Shown: positions 43,765-52,101 of the stretch, in pieces
How positions within the stretch are numbered: the first letter of the stretch is position 1
Layout: each line of letters opens with the position of its first letter
Assembly (NCBI GenBank): GCA_937901965.1
Contig: CALGSW010000002.1
Location: 186,001-250,000, forward strand
Direction of reading: 5' to 3'
DNA: 64,000 nucleotides
DNA from: an uncultured Bacteroidota bacterium
GTDB lineage: Bacteria > Bacteroidota > Bacteroidia > Bacteroidales > UBA932
The notes under the pieces: generated by a model
Databases searched by the model: none
Seen by the model: only the letters and a program-made list of their open reading frames with translations
What the model was told of the DNA's origin: nothing
Made by a program: the position numbers and the translations under genes

Positions 43765-44520
43765 TTAATTATGTTTCTGATCTTTTATATACCATTTCCC
43801 AATTCTTCTTTCAAATGAATAAATCATTAAGTAAAAAGAAGCACCCAATATACAACTGAAAAAAATTGAGTTAATCATTAATTCAGCCTCAAGTCTCTTC
43901 GCCGACAAAAACAAGTTTTTCCCTAGACCTAATTCAGCTCCATTAAATTCAGCTACTATAGCACCTATAACAGCTAATGTGGAGCTAATCTTCAATCCAG
44001 AAAAAATGTAAGGTGTAGCTAAAGGAAATAATAGATGGAAAATTTTTTTTGTTTTAGAAGAATTATAAATACTAAATAAGTTTAAATAATTTTTTTCAAC
44101 AGAATTAACACCACTAGCCATGTTTACAAATATGGGGAAGAAGCACATTAGTGCAGCCATTGCCACTTTTGACTTAAGACCAATATCAAGCAAAATTATG
44201 AAAAGAGGAGCAAGTGTAATAATTGGAATTACTTGCGATACGATCATTAATGGCAATATAAGTTCAAATAATTTATAATTGTATAAACAAATAATTACAA
44301 GTACAAAACTGGTTATAACTGCAATTAAGAATCCCAAAACGCTTTCAAGGCCAGTATATGCAGTTGCAATTAATATATTATCGCATTCATTTAGAAAATA
44401 TTTGAAACTATCAAAAGGATTTGATATTAATAGTTTTAAGTGAGTGTTGTCAAAGGTAGCAAAATGCCAAATTAATAATAATGAAATTATTAGAAGAAAG
44501 TAAAATATAATATTTTTCAA
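43765..44520 (-). CDS. ABC transporter permease, SsuC/TauC/ThiX-like
   Basis: 251 residues with about six TM helices. The cytoplasmic EAA loop is present in a variant form (SSKTKKIFHLLFPLATPYIFSGLKI; the core LFPLATPYIFSGL aligns with the usual LPAALPYIFAGL). This is the inner-membrane half of an NMT1-type importer. Its start overlaps the ATPase gene by 4 bp and its end is 10 bp before the binding-protein gene. AT-rich codon use matches the rest of the operon. Confidence 0.9.
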   Translation of the reverse strand: MKNIIFYFLLIISLLLIWHFATFDNTHLKLLISNPFDSFKYFLNECDNILIATAYTGLESVLGFLIAVITSFVLVIICLYNYKLFELILPLMIVSQVIPIITLAPLFIILLDIGLKSKVAMAALMCFFPIFVNMASGVNSVEKNYLNLFSIYNSSKTKKIFHLLFPLATPYIFSGLKISSTLAVIGAIVAEFNGAELGLGKNLFLSAKRLEAELMINSIFFSCILGASFYLMIYSFERRIGKWYIKDQKHN

Positions 44521-45263
44521 TTTGTTTGAATGTTTAGATTATAATCATTTATAAGAATATCTTTTATAAACTGGACCTCTTGGTCAACAACTATTGAGTT
44601 TAAAATTCTTTGCTCATATATTATTGTTCCTTCTAATCCAATTAAAATTATTTTATCTGCAATTTTTAGTACTTCTTCAATATCATGACTCACTATGATA
44701 ATAGTAGTATTATTCAATTTTTGCAAAGTTTCCAATTCATCGTATAATCTTTTTTTCCATCCGATATCTAGTGAAGAAAATGGCTCATCAAGTAATAGAA
44801 GTTCAGGGTTAGTTATGAAGCTTCTTGCTAAGGCTACTCTTGTCTTCATCCCGCCACTTAGCTTGCTTGGAAATGATTTTTTGAATTTATCCAGTCCCAC
44901 TAATCCAATTATTTTATTAATATTTTCGTTAGATGGGATGCTTAAAATCTTAAAAGGTAGAAATACATTTTCCCACACATTTAAATTGGGCATTAATGTT
45001 GATTCTTGAAACATGAAGGAAAATTTACCGCAAGTTTTAAGCGTTCTAATAGGATTATTATCAAAAATTACTCTCCCAATTAAATTTTGATTTTCTTTTT
45101 TGTCTAAAAAACCAGCAATAATTTTTAACAATGTAGATTTTCCAGTCCCACTTACTCCAATAATACCCAGTGTTTTACCTCTTTCAATGCTGAAAGAAAT
45201 ATTATTGAGTATTTGCCTATCATGAGAGTAACTAAACGAAATATTGTCTATAATCAAACACAT
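44517..45263 (-). CDS. ABC transporter ATP-binding protein, SsuB/TauB/NitT-like
   Basis: 248 residues. The Walker A motif GVSGTGKST is at about 36-44, the Q-loop Gln86 is in MFQESTLMP, the signature LSGGMKTRV is at 135-143, Walker B LLLLDEPFSSLD is at 155-166, and the H-loop His is in IIIVSHDIEEVLK. It is the first gene of the operon and energises import by the two genes after it. No clear consensus promoter was found in the AT-rich region upstream. Confidence 0.94.
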   Translation of the reverse strand: MCLIIDNISFSYSHDRQILNNISFSIERGKTLGIIGVSGTGKSTLLKIIAGFLDKKENQNLIGRVIFDNNPIRTLKTCGKFSFMFQESTLMPNLNVWENVFLPFKILSIPSNENINKIIGLVGLDKFKKSFPSKLSGGMKTRVALARSFITNPELLLLDEPFSSLDIGWKKRLYDELETLQKLNNTTIIIVSHDIEEVLKIADKIILIGLEGTIIYEQRILNSIVVDQEVQFIKDILINDYNLNIQTN

Positions 45264-45348
45264 TTGTTATAATTATTTGTTTTTGCTTTCGTGATGTTTT
45301 TTAACTTAATGTTAGCATTTTAACACCCAGTTTTTTTAAAATTCTACC

Positions 45349-46029
45349 TCAATCAATAATATTCGGATTCTTCTTCATTGAAAACTTATCAATAGGCATT
45401 GAGACGAATTTTCCGATGTACTCTTTTATGTTGCCTTCAACTACATCAAGATCTTCGCGGATACCTTGAATTAAATCATCGATTGTGACAAATATCTTTT
45501 CAAAGTCACGGATATCTGTAACATATCGTTTTTTTGTTTCGGAAATCAATCCATTAGTGTAGATCAAGTTTATGAAGTGTTCTCGCTGCTTGTCATTCAT
45601 GCTTCTGGGATATAAACAGCCATATATTTTTAGTTGAATCATGAATTGCGAGAAACAGGATACAAGCCTGGCATTAGCGACAATCGAGGCTTCTCCTATC
45701 TTATTTTCAATTTGTTGGATTTCGCTGTTTTCTAATAAATTGTCATCGTCTGCTTTAAAGAGAATCTGCAAAAGTTCCTGGTAGATCTCAAGTTTCTTTT
45801 CAAATACCTTAGATGCAAATTCTTTCTCCTTCTCTTGTCTGGATTGCAGCTTAATAACAATTGTCATAGCTGCTACTGTGAAAATAGATGCTAATACAGC
45901 TGAGAAGATTTCCTGACTTAATCCGCCAATTTTTGAATTGTAAATCTCTTCAAGGAATACGATTCCAAAAACACATAAGCCTATAGCTAAAAGAATAACT
46001 AATAGCTCGTTAAAACTAAATTTCTTCAT
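45349..46029 (-). CDS. Two-TM protein with cytosolic helical domain, unknown
   Basis: 226 residues. Two hydrophobic helices occupy the N terminus (about 8-25, LLVILLAIGLCVFGIVFL, and about 40-62, FSAVLASIFTVAAMTIVIKL). The rest is a cytosolic, helix-rich, probably coiled-coil domain (RQEKEKEFASKVFEKKLEIYQ and NKIGEASIVANARLVSCF). I do not recognise a family. Two-TM proteins with a helical cytosolic part occur among membrane effectors of defence systems, but this is analogy only. The gene is divergent from the receiver/HerA-like gene, with 314 bp between them. Confidence 0.65.
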   Translation of the reverse strand: MKKFSFNELLVILLAIGLCVFGIVFLEEIYNSKIGGLSQEIFSAVLASIFTVAAMTIVIKLQSRQEKEKEFASKVFEKKLEIYQELLQILFKADDDNLLENSEIQQIENKIGEASIVANARLVSCFSQFMIQLKIYGCLYPRSMNDKQREHFINLIYTNGLISETKKRYVTDIRDFEKIFVTIDDLIQGIREDLDVVEGNIKEYIGKFVSMPIDKFSMKKNPNIID

Positions 46030-46343
46030 ACACTACATAGATTTCAGTTAAAAATCTAATAATTAAATTGGTACGAAAGGAGCAATAAATAAATTGTATA
46101 AGGTGCGATGGAGCTAGTGGAAATCTGGAGCCGATTGGCTATTTTCAAAAAGAGCTCGTGGTGACTGAAAATCAGCCATTAAAATTAATATAATTTAATT
46201 TAATACTGAAAATATTTTATAGAAAATTGCAAATAAATATTTTAAAAACTTCAAATTGAAACCATTTCCCAATTATTCTCCCTAAATTTGCTTCCACAGC
46301 TCCATTAATCTCCTGTCTCCAATAATTTTAACAACTTTTTGTT
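46030..46343. other. Divergent intergenic region with hairpin and promoter box
   Basis: 314 bp without a gene. An inverted repeat around 46137-46177 pairs TTGGCTATTTTCA with TGAAAATCAGCCA (one bulge). A TAAATTTG box (46283-46290) is an exact -7 consensus for the plus-strand ATPase gene. TTG at 46256-46258 is a weak -33 candidate. The remainder is AT-rich. Confidence 0.5.
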
Positions 46344-49019
46344 ATGCGGGAAATATTGATGATTGATGATAAGTTCTCTAAGTGGTATCCTATTCTGGAG
46401 AAGACGGCGAAACAGTATGATTTTAGTTTGACTAATGCTCCGAGTGTGGAGGAGGGGCTGGAGAAACTTCAGAATTATAAGGGGAGTTTTGAGGCGGTGA
46501 TATTGGGGCTCACTTTTACCACGGGAGAGATTCAGGGGAGGGAGGGGTTGCTGAAGATAAAGGAGATTGACAGCTCTATTCCGGTCATCATTTTAACAGC
46601 AAAGACAGACGATTTTCAGCTTATTTCCGAATGTATCCGCATGGGTGCATACGACTATTTTGCAAAGCCGAATGTTAATACCGGCAGGCTTTTTTTGCAC
46701 ATTGAAAATGCAATACAAAAATCGGCACAGCAAAAGAAGATACTCAATTTTGCAAAGACGGTGACAGATAACAACGCCGTAAAGCCGTTTTTCCACTTCA
46801 CCGCCAAGGATGACAAACCGGACAAAGGATATTTCGCATACAGGCTCAACTCCGTCGCCTGCTCATCATTTGACAACAAGCCTGAGGCCGAATACCTCTG
46901 CCAGCTCGCAGCAGAATGGCACTCAAATTTTCTCAATACAATCTCCTTTTACGATTCCGGACTAACCATCAGACTGAGATACTTGTACAAACCCGGCAGC
47001 GACTACATAGATCCTGTCCTGATTGTTGAATTTGACGTCCGCTCATACGAAGAGGCAATCATAAAATTCAACGAAATCCACAACGAATTTGACCTCTTTA
47101 TGCAGGCAAAAAAGGAGTTCGGCAAAACTATTTACTTCTTTTCTCCCATTATTGAGGAGGCCGATTTGCTGAACACCCTGTTCCCCTTCAGCGTCACCAC
47201 ATTTGTCCAGATTGTCCCTGAATTCACAGAGTTATCACAATCAAACTCAAAAAGCGTAGGCTTTTCGTCGGCAAAAAGAGAAGAGGGGAAGCGGAGCATA
47301 ACACTTCCGGCTCTGATGATGCCGGAAATTAAGCTGGACCGATTCTGTGAACAGCTTACGCACCAGAAGAGCCGGACCATGGTAGAGATAGTGCTCTCAC
47401 CGGTAAAACTGTCAAGAAAGGAGGTTGATTATCTAAGAGATGCATTAAATAATATCAGCAATTACTTCACTACAAATCCTGAGAAGGAGCGGGCAAGCCA
47501 GATAATCTCAACATACCTTCAGGCACCATCAAAGTGCTTTAACGTTGAGGTATTTGAGGCACAAGAGACAAAAAGAGTAGGGGAGAGTATGCTGTCAGCG
47601 ATATCGGCAGCATTCTTTGAAAGCGCAGCGCTTGTAAAGACAACACCCGTGAAAGTGTCAGCAAGAGAGATTCTTAAAAAAGAGGAGAAAGCGGGAGCAG
47701 AAAGGAATTGGAACTACCTTTACTCCCTTTGCAACATATTGAATGTTTTCAAGTTCCCTTATCCATATTCTGCTTCAATCCCCGGAATTAAAACACATAA
47801 ACAGGTATTCGGCTACATACCTGAAAATTTAAGTAAAACCGGTATTCAGCTCGGAGAGAAGAAGACAGGAAACGGAAGTATTCCGGTGACAATAGATGTG
47901 GATGACCTGAGCAAACACCTCTATATTTTAGGCCAGACCGGGACCGGTAAAACAACAGTCCTCTACTCAATGATTATGGACAGAATCAAAGCCGGTAAGG
48001 GAGTCTGTGTCATTGACCCGCACGGAGATCTCTTCAGAAATATTATGATTAATATGCCCGTTGAGAGGCGAAAAGATGTTATCCATTTTGAGCCGGGCTT
48101 ACCAAACAATAAAATTAGAATTAATCTTCTGGAGTACAACAAAGCCCATCCTCAGGAGAAAAGCTTTCTTATAGACGATCTGTTTAATTTTTTCAAGCAG
48201 GAGTACGAGCATATACAAATATCCATGGGCCCCATTTTTGAGCTCTTCATGAAAAATGCACTGCTTCTTCTGATGGATGACCCGGACGATCTGGGAACTA
48301 TTGCAGATGTCTCCAGAGTATTCCAGGACTCTACATTCAGAACCGACCTTTTAAAAAAATGTAAAGACCAGGATGTGGTTGAATTCTGGAAAGAGACTGC
48401 CTTGAGAATGACTGGCGAATATAACCTCACAAACATGACCCCTTACATTGTAAGTAAACTCAATCAGCTTACAATGAACGAATTTATTAAACCGATTATA
48501 TCCACCAAGGCAAGCAACATTAATTTCAGGGAGGTAATAGACAACGACAAAATCCTGATGGTCTCCCTCTCAAAAGGAAAAATAGGAAAGATTGGAGTCA
48601 ACATCCTGGGAACAATTGTCCTCTCCAGAATTATCAACGCCGCACTCTCCCGCCAGGACCTTTACGAAGACTCACGCAAGAACTTCACCCTCTTTGTGGA
48701 CGAATTCCAGAACTTCATGTCCCACTCAGTCATGTACGCCATGTCCGAAGCAAGAAAATACCGGCTCAGCCTCGTCCTGGCCAACCAGACCCTCGGCCAG
48801 CTAAGCGATAACATGAAGCACTCCATTTTAGGCAACGTCGGCAGCACCATCTTCTTCCGCCCCGGCATCAACGACGTGGACTACGTAATGCCCTATTTCA
48901 CCCCCTACCTCACCCGCGAAAACGTCCTCACCCTCCCCAACTACAAGTGCATAGGCCGACTACAAATCCAAAACACCCTCTCTTTGCCTTTTATTTTTGA
49001 TACTGTTAAGCCGAAGTAA
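46344..49019 (+). CDS. Receiver-like domain fused to HerA/VirD4-type ATPase
   Basis: 891 residues. Residues 1-125 have a response-regulator fold: acidic pair Asp8/Asp9 in MIDD, conserved Thr85 in VIILTA and Lys108 in AKP. The phospho-acceptor Asp is missing (position 55 is Gly in AVILGLTF), so this is a pseudo-receiver. Residues about 150-480 form an uncharacterised region with strand-rich and helical parts. Residues 500-891 are a DUF87/HerA/VirD4-like AAA+ motor: Walker A GQTGTGKTT (530-538), the hallmark IDPHGD (558-563), Walker B LFVDEFQNF (783-791) and the sensor ANQTLGQL (813-820). Proteins with this motor pump DNA or protein, or act as repair helicases. No TM helix is seen, unlike classical VirD4. 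The base composition is closer to the core chromosome than to its AT-rich neighbours. Confidence 0.85.
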   Translation: MREILMIDDKFSKWYPILEKTAKQYDFSLTNAPSVEEGLEKLQNYKGSFEAVILGLTFTTGEIQGREGLLKIKEIDSSIPVIILTAKTDDFQLISECIRMGAYDYFAKPNVNTGRLFLHIENAIQKSAQQKKILNFAKTVTDNNAVKPFFHFTAKDDKPDKGYFAYRLNSVACSSFDNKPEAEYLCQLAAEWHSNFLNTISFYDSGLTIRLRYLYKPGSDYIDPVLIVEFDVRSYEEAIIKFNEIHNEFDLFMQAKKEFGKTIYFFSPIIEEADLLNTLFPFSVTTFVQIVPEFTELSQSNSKSVGFSSAKREEGKRSITLPALMMPEIKLDRFCEQLTHQKSRTMVEIVLSPVKLSRKEVDYLRDALNNISNYFTTNPEKERASQIISTYLQAPSKCFNVEVFEAQETKRVGESMLSAISAAFFESAALVKTTPVKVSAREILKKEEKAGAERNWNYLYSLCNILNVFKFPYPYSASIPGIKTHKQVFGYIPENLSKTGIQLGEKKTGNGSIPVTIDVDDLSKHLYILGQTGTGKTTVLYSMIMDRIKAGKGVCVIDPHGDLFRNIMINMPVERRKDVIHFEPGLPNNKIRINLLEYNKAHPQEKSFLIDDLFNFFKQEYEHIQISMGPIFELFMKNALLLLMDDPDDLGTIADVSRVFQDSTFRTDLLKKCKDQDVVEFWKETALRMTGEYNLTNMTPYIVSKLNQLTMNEFIKPIISTKASNINFREVIDNDKILMVSLSKGKIGKIGVNILGTIVLSRIINAALSRQDLYEDSRKNFTLFVDEFQNFMSHSVMYAMSEARKYRLSLVLANQTLGQLSDNMKHSILGNVGSTIFFRPGINDVDYVMPYFTPYLTRENVLTLPNYKCIGRLQIQNTLSLPFIFDTVKPK

Positions 49020-49063
49020 TGATTCTCTTCAACTATTTTTAATGAATAAGATAAAGCCTGAGT

Positions 49064-50068
49064 TTAATTCTTTATTGGGGTAAGCTTTTCTATTAATCCG
49101 GTTAATTTGTCAAATAAATATTTAAGATCTTCTTTTAAATTGATTTCCTGTTTTTGATTGGAAGCATATGAATGAGTCAATTTTGATAAAATGTCAAATT
49201 TGAAATTACCACAAGTATTAACATTATTATCATCATTGTTTGATGTGTTTATCAATTCTTCGATATTCATTGCTATTTGTGCTTTATCCATATAGAAATC
49301 ATGAAGTTTTGTTACTCTTGACACTTCAAAAAAACTCCATATTGATATACCAACTAATGGAAATCTAATCATAAAAATTTTAATAATTCCATTCAACCCT
49401 TCAAATTTATCGATATCTTTTATTAAAATAAAAGTAGCACATAAGGCTAGTGATAGGCCTAGGATAGTGTAAATTATTCTTTCAATGAAAAGAGATTGGG
49501 CTCGTTTATAGTATACGCTTGATAAGATTTTTGAATTATAGTTAAATGATTGTGTCAATTTCCTCTTTCTTAATTCAATTTCTTTATTAATAATTGCATC
49601 AACATTATTTTCAAGATTATCAATATTTGAAGCAATGGCCTCAATCTTAGGCTTCAAAGATTCATATTTGTCAGCCTCTTTTTTTAATGCATTATACTTT
49701 GAATTATCAGATATAACTCTTTGAACTGTTGATAGTATAATAGACTCAATTGATAAGTCATCAATCAAAGAAATTAATAAGTTGTTAGTATCCGATATAT
49801 ATGAGTTTATATTGTTATTTAAGCTCGTTATGACTTGTGTTGGTTGGCTATTAACAATAGGATTATATAAATTGTACAATAATGAATAATTAACAGTTTG
49901 ACTTGAGTTATCTAATTGTTTAATCTTCATTAATCTGGTTACTTTTACTAACTTATTTAAGAGATCATCTAGTAACAGAGGTTGAATTATCAACTGAGGA
50001 GAGTCTTTTGCATTATATAATGACGCAATGATTTCGTTTATCTTTTGGATATCAGATTCAGTAATCAT
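49064..50068 (-). CDS. Coiled-coil protein with two TM helices, unknown
   Basis: 334 residues, AT-rich coding. N-terminal helices lead to a central coiled coil (KKEADKYESLKPKIEAIASN and NLENNVDAIINKEIELRKRK). Two TM helices follow (about 196-217, IIYTILGLSLALCATFILI, and 231-250, MIRFPLVGISIWSFFEV), and then a helical C-terminal part. I do not recognise the family. It is convergent with the receiver/HerA-like gene (44 bp apart). Similar topology to the 226-residue protein on the other side is a loose resemblance only. Confidence 0.65.
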   Translation of the reverse strand: MITESDIQKINEIIASLYNAKDSPQLIIQPLLLDDLLNKLVKVTRLMKIKQLDNSSQTVNYSLLYNLYNPIVNSQPTQVITSLNNNINSYISDTNNLLISLIDDLSIESIILSTVQRVISDNSKYNALKKEADKYESLKPKIEAIASNIDNLENNVDAIINKEIELRKRKLTQSFNYNSKILSSVYYKRAQSLFIERIIYTILGLSLALCATFILIKDIDKFEGLNGIIKIFMIRFPLVGISIWSFFEVSRVTKLHDFYMDKAQIAMNIEELINTSNNDDNNVNTCGNFKFDILSKLTHSYASNQKQEINLKEDLKYLFDKLTGLIEKLTPIKN

Positions 50069-50096
50069 ATGTAAAAATTTTTAGTTATAGATTGTA

Positions 50097-50678
50097 TTAA
50101 TCATAAATGCTAATTTCAATTCTGTCATTGTAAAAATTCCTGTATCTCCACATTCTATTTTGTGGATTACAAAAAATTGGATTCAAGGAATCATACAGAT
50201 ATTTCTCGTCTTTAACTTTATACTTGAAATTTATTTTTGGGAGTCCATCTGGGTGATTATCAAAATTATTAACGACATCCACTTCTAAACCTATTAGTTC
50301 GTTTCTAATATCTTGTAGCTCATTTCCAAACTCTTCCTCAGCAATAATACGTTCTTTATCTGTGAGAACATATAGAGAATTGTAATGTGCAACAGCTATA
50401 AACCGGTTAAGAATATTATTAGCTCCGCAGTGACACTGCCTTGTAAATAAATCAACATTTCGATAGGTACTCCCTTTATGATTTTTTGCACTTTTGAAGC
50501 ACTGTAAATACCCATACTGCCAGATTTCTCCATGCTCTTCTTTTTGAAATGATTCATTTCTGTACCACTCTTCAAATCCGAAACCCTTTTCTGTCTCCCA
50601 TAATTTTGGGCACTTACCAAATGGACCGGAAGGATGCTTCCAATCTTTAGTATTGTAAGTTATTCTTGCAAATGGCAT
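50097..50678 (-). CDS. Soluble protein of unknown function
   Basis: 193 residues. No signal or TM segment. The N-terminal half contains DWKHPSGPFGKCPKLWE and the motif GFGFEEWYRNE followed by the aromatic YGYLQCF. The C-terminal half has CNPQNRMWRYRNFYNDRI. The GFxFEEW pattern recalls small N-terminal domains seen in some restriction-type proteins, but I cannot name the family with confidence. There are two Cys pairs that could bind a metal (C-H-C near 103-105). It precedes the coiled-coil gene by 28 bp on the same strand and is probably co-transcribed with it. Confidence 0.6.
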   Translation of the reverse strand: MPFARITYNTKDWKHPSGPFGKCPKLWETEKGFGFEEWYRNESFQKEEHGEIWQYGYLQCFKSAKNHKGSTYRNVDLFTRQCHCGANNILNRFIAVAHYNSLYVLTDKERIIAEEEFGNELQDIRNELIGLEVDVVNNFDNHPDGLPKINFKYKVKDEKYLYDSLNPIFCNPQNRMWRYRNFYNDRIEISIYD

Positions 50679-51120
50679 ATCAGTAATAGATTAATTAGTT
50701 ACTATTAAAGTTCATAATAATAATTCACTCATCCAAATATAATCCTCTTATACAGTTAAATATGAATTTGATTTATATCGCCTGTGCCATATAATATCTA
50801 ATTTCAAATTTAATTTTGAATTCAATTTAATTTGAGTTTGAATTTGAAGCTCACCTTGCCACAACTTTTGGCAAGTTGCAATCATAGAGATATTTACACA
50901 AAGTATTTTTCTATAATTGAAGGAGTATTCCAAAAAGTTCCTTTCGTATATCTCAGGTATACAATTACTTGCCAAAAACTGTGGTAAGGTGAACGGAGCC
51001 TCCTGGCAAGGTCTCCGCTCCGCCCATTCCTCCCAACAACAATAATTATGTTAAATAGCCAGATTCTTAAAAACGCAACCCTCTCAGATTGCGTTATTTG
51101 CCAAAAACTGTGGCAAGGTG
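50679..51120. repeat. AT-rich gap with three copies of a palindromic repeat
   Basis: Copy F1 (50852-50882) is inverted relative to F2 (50964-50991), and together they form about 28-bp terminal inverted repeats (CACCTTGCCACAACTTTTGG against CCAAAAACTGTGGTAAGGTG) of a 140-bp element. F3 (51098-51120) repeats TTGCCAAAAACTGTGGCAAG and touches the stop of the WecA-like gene. Each copy is itself a TTGCCA/TGGCAA palindrome. Left of F1 is simple-sequence DNA built from AATTTGAATT-like units. No gene is visible. Confidence 0.75.
51066..51095 (-). terminator. Intrinsic terminator of the polysaccharide cluster
   Basis: On the minus strand AACGCAA and TTGCGTT enclose a 10-nt loop and are followed by TTTT, 26 bp after the stop of the last gene of the cluster. 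The stem is short (7 bp, extendable with A-T pairs). Confidence 0.65.
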
Positions 51121-52101
51121 TTACCCTTGATGCAATTTAAAATTCTTCTTCATAAACCACATATAAACCCCTGCCAATACAGTTGCTACTGCTAGAAAGT
51201 AAATCCACTGGCTAGCTGATGGGTATAGGTTCATAAACACAAAATATCCTACCATAATTACTCCCTGTACTGCCATATATGTTAAACTCACTGTTGTGTG
51301 TGGTATCTTGAGTTCATTTGACATAATCTGGTAGAGGTGTTTGCGGTGGGCCTGGAATATATTCTCTTTTAGAATTAGGCGGTGGATAATTGTGAGTATG
51401 CTGTCAACGCCGTAGACCATAAGGATTATGATGAATGTTTGGTTGCCGGTCTCTACCATTAGTTTACCAAGTAAGAAAACTATAATAAATGCAATTGAAA
51501 CAGCCCCTACGTCACCGGCAAAGCATCTGGCCCGTTTGCGAAAGTTGAATAGGTTGAATACGAGGAGTGAGATACCGATAACATACAGAAAGTTGTTATC
51601 AATAAATTGATGGATATGATTATTAATCCACCAAAATGACCCCATTACCATCAGACTATAACCTCCTGTAATTCCGTTTATGCCGTCCATAAAGTTGTAA
51701 GCATTGATAATCCCGGTTGAGACAATTAATGCAATTACCAAGTAATACCAAGGAATGGAGTAGAATCCACAATCGTAAAACATCAGCATCATTGCTATGA
51801 AGTGAACAACAATTCTGACTTTTGAAGAGAGAGTCCATACGTCGTCAACAAAACTGATTACAGAGATTAGTATAAGTCCCGATATGAAATAGGGGAGGGT
51901 TAGACCGAAAAAGAGGGTGTATAGTATGGCTCCAATAAAGAAAATTATTCCGCCACCCCTAATTGTAATATGTTTATGAGAGCTGCGATGGTTGGGCTTA
52001 TCAATAATGTTGAATTTCTCGGCAATTACAAAGTACTTATATATCGCAACAAAAAGAATAGGAAGAGATAGTGATATTTTTAATAATATAATGTGGTCCA
52101 T
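51121..52101 (-). CDS. Undecaprenyl-phosphate sugar-1-phosphate transferase, WecA/WbpL-like
   Basis: 326 residues with about ten TM helices. It starts glycan assembly by moving a HexNAc-1-phosphate from a UDP-sugar to undecaprenyl phosphate in the inner membrane. Family motifs are the N-terminal PNHRSSHKHITIRGGGI, the catalytic Asp-rich stretch YNFMDGINGITGG, and CFAGDVGAVSIAF. The C-terminal cytoplasmic loop with ENIFQAHRKHLYQ is typical of WecA/WbpL/MraY proteins. It is the last gene of the minus-strand cluster, abutting the WbuB-like gene with no gap, and is likely to use UDP-FucNAc, UDP-QuiNAc or UDP-GlcNAc. Confidence 0.92.
   Translation of the reverse strand: MDHIILLKISLSLPILFVAIYKYFVIAEKFNIIDKPNHRSSHKHITIRGGGIIFFIGAILYTLFFGLTLPYFISGLILISVISFVDDVWTLSSKVRIVVHFIAMMLMFYDCGFYSIPWYYLVIALIVSTGIINAYNFMDGINGITGGYSLMVMGSFWWINNHIHQFIDNNFLYVIGISLLVFNLFNFRKRARCFAGDVGAVSIAFIIVFLLGKLMVETGNQTFIIILMVYGVDSILTIIHRLILKENIFQAHRKHLYQIMSNELKIPHTTVSLTYMAVQGVIMVGYFVFMNLYPSASQWIYFLAVATVLAGVYMWFMKKNFKLHQG

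Noticed and set aside
46344..49019. Conjugative-transfer coupling protein of an integrated element
   Set aside because: No relaxase, Tra/Mob genes, integrase or attachment sites are visible, and the protein has no N-terminal TM helices.
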